Below are positions 34,780-48,095 of a stretch of 64,000 bases of DNA, piece after piece. A model generated the notes under the pieces. That model worked only from the letters and a program-made list of their open reading frames with translations. It was not told the DNA's origin and did no database searches. The DNA comes from Liriodendron chinense (Eukaryota > Streptophyta > Magnoliopsida > Magnoliales > Magnoliaceae): the NCBI GenBank assembly GCA_003013855.2, contig ML058453.1, positions 8,735,861 to 8,799,860 of the forward strand, in the 5' to 3' direction. A program made the translations under genes and the position numbers. The stretch's first letter is position 1; each line of letters starts with the position of its first letter.

Positions 34780-37680
34780 TGCCATAAAAACATTTTGATT
34801 CAAGCTGCTAATGGGTTCCCAGACCCGTCTTTACTAGTTTGACTTGAACCGATTTTGATGGGTACTCCAGGTCTCATCTTTTGGACCTGTTGGGAAATCA
34901 GGTTAGGGTGGAGTCAGTGTTGGGATCTGGGCCATGTGATGAACCTGGTTAAAGTCGGGTTGGGTTAGGTTGGGCTTGGGCTTGGGCTTGCTGAATTTTA
35001 AGTAGGTGAGGTCAGGCCACAAGATAATGGATCTTGGGTTGGGTTCATGTTGCAATTCTTTGCCCTTTTAGTACATGGTCTAGGCTTGGGTGGACCTGGC
35101 ATCCCTGCAGTCCATTACTATGAAACTACCAAAAGTGTTGCCATTGATCTGCGCTCCGGTTGGTCCCAGATCAGAAAAGCTCTAAAATCAAGAACCTGAG
35201 CTTTCACCATGGGCCTGCGATAGCCATAAACAGTTCCAAATTGTTGTTGAATATTGGCGGGGCATGGCCCATTTATCGGTCGGGCCTGAAAATTAGCTCC
35301 AGCTCAGTCTACAGTAACAAGATGATAAGCTCCATGGCCCAATGCATGCTTTGTTGATACACATGAGTGCTTCGGACACCTTAATAACCGACGGAATTAC
35401 CTGAAAATACTGACGGATGCATATAGTATATGTCTCTCTTCGATAAGTGCTTCTTTTCTTGCAATAGTTGCTGAATGATAAGTAGCACCCTCAGTAAGAC
35501 GTCTGGAAGAGAGAGACACAAGTGAGACTCGAATAAATAGATCCAAATCCATCTTTCTAAATATCATGAAAAGAAACTCTAAAGGGTAGCTCACCCAGTC
35601 TATGAGCATGGCCTTCTTTTTCAATGGAGAGTATCTCCTTACCCTTGATCGAGTAGGAACTACAACAGCTGCACGCAGTAACATGCACACAGGAAATAAG
35701 ACCATACTGCTTTGAAGATGACATGCCTGGAACCATGACTTCAATCTTCAATAATAATGTCAATGAAAAATATTGCGGCCTAATAGGAAAGGGCATGTTC
35801 GGGAGCAGAGATTCATAAATATTTTACAATAAAAAAATAAAAATAAAAAGCATTTTTCTCTATTTGGGAAGCTAAAGAGGTGTGGATCTTCATTAAATCT
35901 GCATTTTCCAAGAAATTGCATCAGACTTTTTCTCATCTCATACCATGGTTTTTTTTTTCTTTTTTTCATTTTCAAGATTCTATTTTCTTTCCAAAAGCTT
36001 CTATTTGAGGCCAGTGCATGCCGCAAGTGATCGCTACCACCCATCTAGTGGGCCCTACCATGGATGGAGCAAAGTTCAAAACCTAAGGCTTGAAAATGAT
36101 CCCAGCTACATTTCCCTACTAATGTAGATCGATTTCCCTAGCTATGTTCCCAAACAGAATACATGGAAAAGGGCACATATTTTCCAAGAAAATTTTATTT
36201 CCTATCAATCAAGCAAGATAAACACTTTTCTTTCCACCTTTTCCCAAGGGAAAAAGGAATCAATGATAACCCCGCTTTCCTTGTATTTTCTTTCCAAGTA
36301 CCCAAACAGATCCAAAAGCGATTTTTGCAAGTAAAACTAGCAATGTTTTACTTCTAGAAAAATCAATAATTTTCTAGAAAGATTCAAGTATGAATAATCT
36401 AAATATTGTATAAACAAATCCATGATAGTAAAACCTCACATCCCTACAATGGCCATACATGCATGAAGACATCAATGCTCGATTGAAAATAGAAAATGTG
36501 CAAAATGCTGAATTTTCAAACCAGGGGGCATGTTCGGTTGCACCAAATATCATGCAATTTTGCACCAAATTTTTTGTTTTTAAGATGAGGATTTTAGTAA
36601 GCTGCACAAAAACTACAAAGGACAAAAGCAAATAAAAAATAAAAATAAAAAGACACCAGGGAAAGAAAAGGAAAAAAAAAAATACAGCAGGCTGCCCCAT
36701 GGCTGCACAGAACCACAACAAATTCATGATATAAAAAATTTGATACTCTGGCTGTGTGATAGATGATACACAGTAGCAATCGCTTGCACATTGCATACTT
36801 GGCATGCAAGTAACTCAAACTGCCCATATCTTGGGTCCCAGTATATATATCATGAACCGAAAATTACAGATTTTTTATTATCTAATCACCATCTATTGGA
36901 TGGCTGAAAAAATGGAAAGCAATCATCTGATTTCAACAAACAGGCATCCAAAAATTAGTGGTTAGGATTGTTCAAAGAATCCTGTTTTGGTACAAGTAAC
37001 AATTTCTTGTGCCTGCATATCAAGCATCATGCTCGGCCAGAGTATGAAATAAACTCCTCTAAAATCAAAGAACATCCTTGGATAGCCGATAGCCTAAATT
37101 TGCACCAAGAGGAAAATCCTAGCCACTGTTTCTAAATGTACTCTGTTTATTCTTTCTGCTTGTTCTTGGATATTTATAATTTATATTAAGGTGGAAAAGG
37201 ATGTAAAATAGAGAGAAGGCAAAGTTTTTAGGCAGTTGCCAATGGAAAATATTATTTTTAAAGCATGATTGGTTATTGCTGTTGTGTTCTGTTTATTATT
37301 TCTTATAAGGCATGCTGTTTCTGTTTCCTTTTCTACCAGTTTCATCAAGCACAGCATTTTTTTAGGTGGCAACTTGTTGAAAAACAGCTTTTTTTGGTTG
37401 TGTATGTGCAGGTTGATCTTGATGAATGGTTGCTATTTGGCCCAGTTATAGTTCACATGCAAAATAACCTACGGAAGTTGGATTTTTCAGAGTCTATAGC
37501 ACTGGCTGAAGTTGGGCTAATAAGAGACTGACCGTCCGATCGTAACTGTAAGTGGCAGCTGGGCTGATGTGTTGAAGAGCGCTATTCTGGGTTTACTATA
37601 CCATTTATAGTGGAGATCTTCATTAGATGGAATGGGTTTAGTTTCACTTGGTATTAGTCATTTGTCCTCGTGCATGCTAA
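34780..37680. other. Central CACTA filler between captured fragments
   Basis: About 2.9 kb without a gene I can recognise. It contains GGGTTGGGCTTGGGCTTGGG text at about 34960-34990 and A-rich tracts near 35830, 35950 and 36670. A partial match to the TGCACCAAATATCAT palindrome lies near 36540. Short open frames here look incidental. Part of 37370-37680 may be the leader of the WRC-domain fragment that follows. Confidence 0.5.
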
Positions 37681-37683
37681 ATA

Positions 37684-37980
37684 ATGGATCTTCCAATATC
37701 TACATCTGGTAACATTGACGATAACGTGGGTATTCTTGAAGATTTGCGTTGTAAGAGGTCGGATGGAAAGCAATGGAGATGTAGTGCATTGTCTATGCCG
37801 GATAAAACTGTATGTGAAAAACATTACATTCAAGCAAAGAAAAGAGCAGCAAATTCTGCATTACGAGCTAGTTTGAAGAAGGCCAAGAGAAAACCGATTG
37901 ATGATAGCGATATTTACTTGGAAAGTAAGAACGATGAATTAGATCTCTCTCTCATGAATGCAAGCAGTGGGGAACTTTGA
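37684..37980 (+). pseudogene. Captured WRC-domain first exon of a JMJ25-like histone demethylase
   Basis: The 98-codon frame has the WRC signature: RCKRSDGKQWRC, then a Cys (TVCEKHY) and His completing the C-x9-C-x10-C-x2-H type motif, followed by a basic stretch (KKRAANSALRASLKKAKRK). In plants this N-terminal arrangement heads JMJ25-like JmjC-domain H3K9 demethylases. The frame starts with its own ATG and has no lesion, but RING/B-box and JmjC parts are absent from the window, and a TGA at 37978-37980 ends it. It lies on the strand opposite to the transposase genes. The motif match is strong; the assignment to JMJ25 rather than another WRC protein is from family knowledge. Confidence 0.8.
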
Positions 37981-38112
37981 CCAGCATATCTACAAAATCT
38001 GAAACACGACAGAAAAAAGAAAATATGTAAAATCCAACTACTCATTGAGGCTCATTGACAATCCAAATGAAAATAGTTCATGTAGAAAATTTCACTGACC
38101 ATTTAATTAGAT

Positions 38113-38115
<3 letters not shown>

Positions 38116-38152
<37 letters not shown>
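38116..38152 (+). repeat. (GA)n microsatellite
   Basis: A pure GA run of about 37 bp, right beside the dioxygenase exon. Confidence 0.95.
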
Positions 38153-38158
<6 letters not shown>

Positions 38159-38165
38159 TATATAC

Positions 38166-38254
38166 CTCAATCTGATGGCCTAAATTCACCACAAATGCAT
38201 TAGGAAGAGCTTCCACATCCATCCATTCACCATCCTTGAAGACTTGGAGGCCAC
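38166..38254 (-). pseudogene. Captured exon of a 2-oxoglutarate/Fe(II) dioxygenase
   Basis: On the - strand the frame reads EVCGLQVFKDGEWMDV, then ALPNAFVVNLGHQIE, before a GT donor. This is the segment of the 2OG-FeII_Oxy domain just after the metal-binding His-Asp in plant DOXC enzymes (DMR6-, flavonol synthase- and gibberellin oxidase-like). Only this exon is seen. The usual Gly-Asp of 'NLGDQ' is Gly-His here. Substrate class cannot be told. Confidence 0.78.
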
Positions 38255-38589
38255 ATACTTCACTTAGAAGAAGAAGGCATGTTTATTGTGGCCCAAATGA
38301 AGAAAATCATCCGCTTTGCAAAATGATTAATTAATCCTAGCCCAAATTCATGTGCTTATGATCCCATAGATGCAAGATGATCAAAAAATCAAATCATAGA
38401 TAGGGATATATACTCTAGGATTTTAAAGTAAGAAGTAAGACAAGTCAAAATATATTGTCTCTTCATTAGTAGAGATCTCACTCCTAACAGCAAAATATAG
38501 AAAGTTTAGATGTGCCTAGCTTATCCAAATCCCCCAAATCATGGCACTCCACTTCTCCCATTTACAAAAGTTGTTTATAGTTTCTAACA

Positions 38590-38722
38590 CTTTACAAAAA
38601 AAAAAAATAAAAACAAAAACAAAAAAATAAAAAAACAAAAAACAAAAAACAAAAAACAAAAAACAAAAAGAACCATCCATTCAGCCATCATCCATCCCTG
38701 CTTTCAACCTACAAAACAAAAT

Positions 38723-38799
<77 letters not shown>

Positions 38800-38800
38800 A
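38590..38800 (+). repeat. A-rich (AAAAAC)n and (AT)n microsatellites
   Basis: An AAAAAC-type run covers about 38595-38668, and an uninterrupted AT run of about 71 bp covers 38727-38797. The AT run is a likely place for length error in the assembly. Confidence 0.95.
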
Positions 38801-38868
38801 TATCATTCACAATCTTGTACCAGAATTTCTACTATATATGCAAAAATAATAATACTAATAATAATTCT

Positions 38869-41319
38869 TACCATGCATAAACTAATAGGCCAAGCAATAG
38901 TCGATCCAATTGCATCCCCAATTGTTTTATACCGGCCATGGGGTCTTATCAAAGGCTCCTTACGTACCATTGCCACCTGAATAGATACTTCCCAGAAATC
39001 AGTTCCAAGTTCGAGCCCTCCTACTTTTGTGAGCGGATCTTTACTGAAAATAGCTCCTTTAGCCACAGTAACTCCGGGACTCACGATGCTCTTAAGAAGG
39101 ACTTCAATCACATTCTACAAATAAGATTCACTAATATTTAATAAAATGCATTGTATCGAATAAACACTCGTTTATATACCACGTGTAATTAAGAACAAAA
39201 TAATCTCAAAATATAATAAAAGGATTTTCAATTGGTGTGTGGATTTACCTTGGCACTAGTGCAAGTGGTAGACTTCTCCTTATTCATCGAGTGTGTCTGC
39301 AAATGATAAATCAATGTTAATCAAAATATACCAATCAATGTTAATCAAAATATACCACTTAAAGTACAGATAATTCTAAGACATATATAGTACACATGTA
39401 AATATATACATATATATAATATAATTACCTGAGGGGTTGGAACCAAACGACTTGATGATGAGGACGGTTGGTTTAAGTTGGGATTAGCTGAAGCACCTAA
39501 TACCATGGCTAGGTTAATGTTTGGATTCATCATGGCGGACATCAATGTCGCCATAGTTTCTTTCAGGGATGACATTTCGGCATATCTTTTAGCCATAGTT
39601 TCTTTCAAAGATGACATTTCAGCATCTCTTTCAGCCATAGTTTCCTTCAAAGATGACATTTCAGCGTCTCTTTCAGTCAGAATTTCTTTCAGGGATGATA
39701 ATTCATCCTGCAATCCCTCGTATCGTTCGTCTCTCATTTAAGTAGCGGATGCATTCCTTTGGGACTCGATGGGTCTATTTATTGTGCCCCACAAATCAGA
39801 AGGAGAGGGACCTAAACCGTAAGTCCGGACGCGTCCATGTCGATCTTCTCCCAAGACTTGGGAGAGTACATCATTCCTCGCAGTGCTGTTCTGTGAGAGC
39901 TCAGGCTGTTCAGATATTCGTTCATTAAGTTGTTCCTGCAACAAAAAACGATGGTTAGATTATATAATGATAAGTAATAGGCTGGTCATATTTAACTACA
40001 CATGAGCAAAGTAGCTATTAAAAAAACATAACAAGTAGATACATGGACATACTATTATTAATGATGAGGCTCCATCCATGGGCCTCCCATTCTTGCATGT
40101 ATGAGTCAATATAAACATATCTGCCAGCGTCGGATCCTCTCCACTAGGCCTCTTCTTTCTCTATCATTATGTAAATAAGTTATATATCACAATAAATTGA
40201 TATGATTTTTTAGAGGTAAATAGACTGATATGGTTGATGGGGTAATTACTAAATTTTACCTCTTCCTCACGTATCCGTGCAAAGCTCTTCGAACCTGCAG
40301 TGTGGCAGAATAGTTGTTTTTTTCCGATTCTCTGTATTTGTCCTATTACGAGTCTATATGTGACAAATCGATAGAGTAAATTGTTAAATATCAACAATAT
40401 GTTGTGTAATTCTAGAACGTAAAGCATTCAGTACTTACTCATCACATACCTTTCCCTCTTCAGAGTTCCAAAACTCAACAAGGGCCTTCCATTGATCCAC
40501 TAGGACCCGCTTATCAACGTCTGCAAGTCGCTCCTCATCAGTCTCATAAGGCAAGTAGTGTAGTTTCTTTAGTTCACATTTCCACTCCCTCCATTTTTTA
40601 CCAATTGACATCATCACCCAAGACTTTGTATTTTTATCAAACTCAAACTTAGACTGCATCACATGTTGAAAGTAGACAATCACAAAATGAATATATAAGA
40701 AATAAAATCTAAAAGAAAAAAAGAAAATATTGTCACAATTACCGTGACAAGCCCCCACATATCATCCTTCTTCTCAACTGGCACTGCCCTCCAATCAGAA
40801 AATGTAAGGGGTGCGTATTGCCCATTACGTGCTATGGTCCCCAGGAAGCTTGTCAACTTGTTAACCTTGTCACCAACGGGCTGCTTTATAGTGTTGGTAG
40901 AAATACGAATGCGTTTTCCTTCAGACATCTGCCAAACTTCAAGGCATCGTGTGTAGCCTCGAGTCTTTCTATTTGAGGACATCGAATCTGTTGAATAATG
41001 CCACAACAATAATATACGTACAAACTTATAACATACCACTGCATAGCATAAAACACAAAAAATTACCAAGGATATTATAACCAACGCATAGCATACCACT
41101 AGAAGCTTGAGGCTGGGAAGGACCAACAGTAGCCTGAGATAACTGAGGCTGGGAGGGACCAGCTGTAGCCTGGGGCAGCTGAGGCTGGGAGGGATCAGCT
41201 ATAGCCTGGGGAAGTTGAGGCTGGGAGGGACCCGCTGTAGTCTGGAGCAACCGAGATTGACTGGTGCTACCAGTCATAGGGCCTACCGGTCGCCTAGCCT
41301 TGCGTCCAGTGCGCCTCAT
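38869..41319 (-). pseudogene. TNPA/transposase_24-like gene of the CACTA element
   Basis: A multi-exon - strand gene starts near 41319 (MRRTGRKARRP). It has a PSQPQLPQAT-type repeat at about 41110-41260, then the transposase_24 core: LTSFLGTIARNGQYAPL in one exon, and WVMMSIGKKWREWKCELKKLHY with VDQWKALVEFWNSEEGK in the next. Further small exons are near 40270-40310 and 40060-40155. An exon with DLWGTINRP leads into a coiled-coil block (four SLKE-T/I repeats, 39550-39700). The likely end is the exon at 38869-39115 (TIGDAIGSTIAWPISL). A TAA near 39736-39738 interrupts the coiled-coil exon. This is the DNA-binding partner protein usual in CACTA elements. Exon borders are approximate. Confidence 0.78.
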
Positions 41320-41549
41320 GTCTAACACCTGTATATGTCCAACAATATGAAAATATGATAATCAAATATCTATCATTTTTGTTATTGATATATCTAAACG
41401 AAGATCCATAAGATGACCAACTTGATTTGTGGATAGTTGCTTGTTGAAAAGACATGAAGGCCCACTGAAAAAAATAATAACAAAACCACAAGAAAAAAAG
41501 ACATTTGAATTTCTTTTTCATACATCAAGACAATATAGTTCATAAAAAA

Positions 41550-44500
41550 TCAATTATTGTACATATTGTCATCTCGATCGGGATAAAAAAATTCAGTATC
41601 ATCTGTTTGGTCCTCTTCCATCGTCTGGGTGGGTGGTAAAGGTGTGGCAATTATTGTACCATCTACATCTATCCTTTCCCAACTAACAGTGTCATCACTC
41701 GGGTCCTCCAAATTTTGATCATCGCATGGCGAGCTCCCCAAGTATGTGTCAACATCATCTGCAGACTCTTCTCCATGCATCTCAAACAAGTCCCTAGGTT
41801 TCGTTCTCACCACAACATGCCAATCCTTCTCGACAGGGTCTTGCACATAGAACACTTGCTCAGCTTGAGATGCGAACACAAATGGTTCATCAAACAACTG
41901 TTGACCAGTATGGCATAATCGTTTCAAATTCATAAGGGTGAATCCAAACTTATCCTTCTTGACACCCCTGCCATGAGATAGAACATCAATCCAATCACAC
42001 CTAAATAATACAACCTTCCGATCACCACAATATTCCAGCTCAATGATCTCCGTCAAGACACCATAATAAGTTACATCTCCTGCAATAGGGTTTCTATCAT
42101 TGACACTTGAAAAGCTTGATGTCTTTGCAGTCACCACAACTCCACTATGTTGAGTTTTTCTTTTCTTCTCTCGATCTTTAGTGTGAAACTTGAAGCCGTT
42201 TATGATAAAACCCTTATATCTTCTTGCCACATTAGGACCCCGAGCTAGCCACCTAAGGTCTTCTGAGACATGCTCATTATTTGCCTTGCGCAATTGTTCA
42301 ACCTAATAAAAAAAAGTTAAAACAGATGCACATGTTCAAACATTGAAAATAAATGCACATGCTAAGACAGACAGTCAACTTAATATCGACTACTTACATG
42401 ATCACTAAACCATTTATGAAATGTTTCATTGTGAATGCGTTCTATATCCCTTGGTCGTGCGCGATGATTCTTTTGCTTAACAATATTCATATGTTCTCTG
42501 CATATGAATTGATTTCAGTAAGACACACGGTAGTAAGTTATTTTCAACTATATATAAATTAATTTTCGTAGTTGTCTTACTCAAGAAATGGGATAAGTGC
42601 GCCGCAGTTAAACAAAACATATCGATGTGCCTGTATAAATGTAACTTGATCTAATACACAATCCTCAGCCTTCCCTAATGCATGACCTATTCGTGGGAAA
42701 ATAGATGATTGTTCTTCTACAATAGTGTTACTATAGTCGTCATTCCGTAGTGGTCGGTTGAACCTTGTCTCTGCACCATGCAAGTACCTTGAGCAGAATG
42801 TTAAGCATTCTTCTGCTAGGTACCCTTCTGCAATTGAACCCTCAGGCCGACTTCTATTACATACATACGACTTCAATGTGAGCAAGTACCTATGGCCACA
42901 AATATTAAGAAGTTTAAAAATATAGGTTGATTAGCACGATGGGTATAACATGATAAATAAAATTGATTTCTAAACATTAACACACACCTCTCGATGGGAT
43001 ACATCCATCGGTATTGTACCGGTCCGGCTATTTTGGCCTCACCTGCTAAATGAATGGGAAAATGCACCATAATATCAAAAAAAGCAGGTGGAAAAATCTT
43101 TTCTAAATGACAAAGTGTTAGCGCAATTCGAGATTCTAATATGTCAAAGTCTTTTACTCGAACAACTTTTGAACATAATTCCCTGAAGAAACTGCTCAAT
43201 TCAAGCAAGGCTGAGCTCACACACTTAGGCAATGTTGTCCGTATCGCTAACGGAAGCAGTTGTTGCATCATAATATGACAGTCATGACTCTTGAGTCCTG
43301 AAATTTTACGTTCTTTTAGATGCACACGTCGTGAAATATTGGATGCATAACCATCTGGAACTTTAACCTGCTTCAAAACTTTACAGAAGTCATTCTTCTC
43401 ACTCAGTGACATGGTAAAGCATGTAGGTGGCAAATATGTTTTGTCAGATGAAATCTGCCTTGGGTGTAGTGATTGCCTTATACCCATATCTTGCATGTCA
43501 AGACGTGCCTTTATATTGTCCTTTCATTTCCCTTCAAAATTCAACAGTGTCAAAAGCACATTGTCACACACATTCTTTTCAATATGCATCACATCTAAAT
43601 TGTGACGCAGCAGATTATGCTCCCAATACGGCAAATCAAAGAAGATACTTTTCTTCTTCCAGTTATATCGCTCTTCTACATTATCCTGTTGTCTTCTCTT
43701 GTTCCCATGATTGTTAGAAGTCTTCTTCCCAAATGTGACATTAATTCCTTGTAACTTAGCCAACACATCAGACCCAGATAACAGAGTTGGTGCCCCATCA
43801 AATTCTTCAGTGCCATCAAAGGATCTGATATCAGTTCTAAACTTATGATCTTGTTCTAAGAATCGACGGTGACCCATATAACAAAACTTATGACCATGTT
43901 TTAACCATTTAGATGAAGTGTCTTTGTTGCAACAAGGACAAGCTAGGCGTCCTTTAGTGCTCCATCCAGACAAGTTTGCATATGCAGGGAAGTCACTAAT
44001 AGTCCACGACAAAGCCGCACGCATACGAAAAGTCTCATTGCTTGAGGCATCATAAGTTTCTGCACCAACCTCCCACAATTCCTTTAACTCATCTATCAAA
44101 GGTTGTAAATATATGTCAATGTCATTACCCGGTCCAAAGGGGCCAGGAATAAGCAAGGACAACATGATATAAGGTTGCTTCATACACATCCATGGTGGCA
44201 AGTTATGTGGTACCAGAACAACAGGCCATATGATGTGGCCAATACTCATTGTCCTGAATGGATTAAAACCATCAGCCGATAACCCGAGTCTAACATTGCG
44301 ATTGTCTGACGAAAAAGTTGGGTGATTGTAATCAAAAGTTTTCCATGCTGGGGAATCAGCGGGATGCCTTAATATTCCATCATCGATGCGTCTCTCGAAA
44401 TGCCATTTCATAAAGGAAGCCGTTTTAGATGACATGAACAACCTCTACAATCTTGGTTTCAAGGGAAAATGACGCAATATCTTCGCCGAAATTTTTCGAT

Positions 44501-45366
44501 CTTTTGCAAACGAAGAAGTTGCCTCATCATCAGACTGATGTTCAATCATTTTCCATCTAGAAGCACCACATGTAGCACATGATTGGTCGGCAGCGGCCTC
44601 CTTCCAGTATAACATGCAATCATTAGGACATGCATCAATTTTATTATATTTGAGACCCAAGTCTCCAATGATCTTCTTAGTTTCATAGAAAGACATTGGC
44701 AACGTTTCACCCTCAAGGAGTGCTTCCTTCAGTAATTCAAGCAACATGGTGAATGATTTGTCACTCCATCCACCAAGGCACTTGATATGATATAGTCGAA
44801 CAATAAAAGATAGCTTGCTGAACTTCTTACAACCCGGGTACAATTCTTGATCAGCATCTTCCACCAATTTAAAAAAATTGTGTGCTTCAGTATTAGGCCC
44901 GTTTGTAGGTCCAAATGCTGCATCACTCTCTTGATCATCCGACCCCGAAAAACCAAAAGCATCGTGTAACAATCTGTGCATGTCATCGTGTTGATCCATA
45001 TCATCATCTGCACAATTTGCAATAGGAGGCATAGAAGAAGACCTGGCTTCCCCATGGAAACGCCAATGGGTGTAACTTGTATTAAATCCGTCACACACAA
45101 TATGATCGTATGCTTCTTGTCGAGACACCCAAAAGTTATTGTTGCAGTTCTTACAAGGACATAAGATCCTCCCTTTATTACTTGCATTTGCAAATGCAAA
45201 ATCAAGAAATTCTGCAGCACCACTTAAGTATGCGTTGCTTAACCTAAATCATCCAATGAAATTGGAGAACACGTTAAGACAATGCATCATAATTATTGGG
45301 CCACAACAACTGGAAGGAAAAACTACTGAGGTACCTTGACAGATGAATCCAACTCTTATCCATCAT
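41550..45366 (-). pseudogene. TNP2-type CACTA transposase, five exons, two internal stops
   Basis: Exons (all - strand) are 45335-45366, 42988-45237, 42581-42889, 42398-42497 and 41550-42302. All have GT..AG borders and their phases agree, for a frame of 1148 codons. The order is a transposase-associated domain (MMDKSWIHLSR, CPCKNC, HWRFHGE), the tnp2/Transposase_21 domain (LGLSADGFNPF, CPCC), DUF4218 (GLKSHDCHIMMQQLLP, HLAGEAKIAGPVQYRWMYP) and DUF4216 (YYGVLTEIIELEY, VLFRCDWID). This transposase cuts and pastes CACTA elements. It carries TAG at 44445-44447 (codon 275) and TGA at 43524-43526 (codon 582) and is otherwise open, so it died recently or the stops are sequence errors. Confidence 0.92.
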
Positions 45367-48095
45367 TATGTTCTCAGTCACTCCACAAGTTAGTGAAAAT
45401 AGAACGTAAACTTGACAAAGATTCCTAGGAGAAATTAAGTAGAATGGTTATAAGAGAAATTTAGGAAAGAACATTAAAGAGACAAATTAGAATGAAATAA
45501 GCATCATTATCATCCTCTCTCAAATTAATTTTTTTTACATTAAATTGGATAGATCTTGGTTTAAAACATAGAGAAATCGGCAGGCGCTAAATCTATCCAA
45601 TATGCAAAGTGTTTAAGGTAACGATAAATTGTCTGCACCATAAGAAACTGTTTTTAATAGTTAACAGCTAAAACGAGGAAGAGCATTCAATTCCCACTTG
45701 CACGAGAATTAGTTGCTTATGATTAATATTGGGAAGAAAGCATAACCCATTCATCATCATCATCTATGCCTTTTCCTAACATATTTGGGGCCGATTACCT
45801 CCTTTTATCAGAATTTCCTCCAACAATGAAGCTTTTGCTGCAGAAATTCACTATGGAACCATTTCTACACTCTCAAACTTGCAAAGAGATGTGGAAAATT
45901 TTAGTTATAAAGCCTTGGATCATGCTTGATCCCATATATTTCTATGGAAATAGAAATAGACATGAAAAATTTTAATGCTAAAGCCTTGGATCATGCTTGA
46001 TCCCATCTATTTCTATGGAAAAGATTTCGATTATTTAGTACAATCAACTGGTCTCAAAATGGGGCCCATAGCTATCTCACAATGGGCTAGGGCCAAAAGG
46101 GCAACATGTCAAGTCCATTTGTAAATACAAGAACCCAAATTATAGGATTGGTGAAGATCCACGTCTTAGTGTGCGACTAATGGTTGGGACCCACAAGGGA
46201 AAGGAGAATTCTTTGTTAAGTTTAAGATAACATGATTCTTTCTATTTATCTTTTTTTCGTTCTTTGATATAATCCGTTACCAGCTTTGTTAAGTCGACAC
46301 ATGTGGAAGTCTACTAATGCAAATACTAACCATGTGCAGTGTGGGTGACAGGTGCAATATCCAAGCCATCCATTAGGTGGTTTTGATTCCATGCTTTTTT
46401 AAAGATGCATTCATGAATGGTAGAGTAGTGAACTAAACTAAGTAAACTGGGTTCACTGAGAATCCTATCAATCATGAACTGCAAGACAAACCCAAACCAA
46501 CAATAAATCAAACTGAATAAATTGGGTTCACTAAGGATCCCATGAATCATGAACTGCAAGACGAAGCCAAACCAAGCAAATCAAGATTTCACAGAGTATC
46601 TCATGGGGACTGAAATCAGTCCCAATTAAATGAAAATTGATCTCATGATGGGCCCTGTTTTGGTCCACACATGCTATCCAAGCGTGGGTCCATACTCTAG
46701 ACAAATTTGAGAAGGTTTTTGGGCCCTCATGCTAGAAACATTTGAGAAGCTTTTGGAATCCACATGCTTTACAGATTGAAGGCTCGCTGGACTGCACACG
46801 TTGAACAGTTTTCAGCCCACATGCTGTTCATAATTTTGGACAGAATTACGTAGTTTAAAATCATGAAAATGATAGACATGATTCTCATCAAGATTATGGA
46901 AAATGAATGTCCACTAATCATAGAGTCAATAATCAAATAAGCTTAGGTTTTTGTTAATGATACATCTAAACAGTAAAACTTAATTTGGACAATTTAACTT
47001 CGAGTTATTCTATGCCCACATGCAATTTCTGCCTGCAGATCATCAAAAGCATGGCACTCTTCTCTAATATCAATGTTTTTTTAAATAAAAAAATTGTATA
47101 GTTTTGCATGTTACTAATTGTTTGGCAGAGTCTATGGCAGCCTGTTCACTCAAAATTTGCACATGGGCAGCATCCACAATGCATTCAACCACAATTATAA
47201 TATCTAGGACAAGCTCATTGGCAGTGGAATTAAAAGAGAATTTTAGACTTTTCCTAGGTTTGCCGAGGTAACGTGGTGTACCAAAAACTTTAATCATTCC
47301 CCAGGAAATACTAGGCCAACTGTCCCCAGGAAACATAAAAACCAGGAAATGAATTCCCCAACAGCCAAACAGGCCCTCATTGAAAATCTTCATCTCATAC
47401 TTCTCAATTCATCTACAAATAGTGATGGTAACAATCATCTGTTGAGCGAAAGTTTTGAAAGGTGGTCTGAGTTGAACAGATATCACAACATGGACAGTTC
47501 AGATCATTAAAGAATTCAGCATGTGGGTCCTATTGGGAGACAATAGATGCTTGATCTGGAGTTGCGACAGAGGCAAAACAATCTCATGCAAGATGTATTA
47601 GTGTTACAGAGTATTTCATGATTCTGGGAAGTTATTTGATACTACAGCTGCCTATGACTCTTGATACATAGGCACTAACAAATTGTACATGAGGCATACA
47701 TTAACTCACATTCAATCAACTAAATTGAGGGACTCAACTATCATTAAGTCACTGTCCCAAAATCAGGTTTCTCAAAAAATCCTAACCTCTGTTCAGTGGA
47801 CACTTGTTTGCTGAAATATGACTGTTGGATATTTTCATTTATAACCATACATGTATAAATGTAATTGAAAGGTATTATCCAAAAAAAGAAAAAAAAAAAA
47901 GGGTAATATGCAATTGGGTTTGGGTTGCCCAGCCTGACTGTTAAACCAACCTGACCTGACCCGACCTAAATTTTGGGTTGCGCCAGTCTTGTTTGGGTTG
48001 GGCTCAACTCAAGTTGCACTCCTAATCTGCAGTATATCAACAACTACAAACCTAACAAGTATGGTGGTAACTAAATTTAGCATTTTGGAAGAATC
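45367..48095. other. CACTA filler upstream of the transposase gene
   Basis: I recognise no gene in this 2.7 kb. It includes the likely promoter of the TNP2 gene and a tandem duplication of about 78 bp at 45890-46022 ('AAAGCCTTGGATCATGCTTG' twice). A diverged duplication lies at about 46435-46560 ('ATCATGAACTGCAAGAC' twice). The - strand stretch at 47070-47393 has an open frame of 107 codons with no family I know. Confidence 0.5.

Noticed and set aside
43411..43717. + strand frames opposite the TNP2 gene
   Set aside because: They are shadows of the transposase reading frame on the - strand.
47070..47393. 107-codon - strand frame in the CACTA element as another captured gene
   Set aside because: The part after SLKFSFN looked exon-like but I could not name a family; the rest is MITE-type text. 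Not supported.
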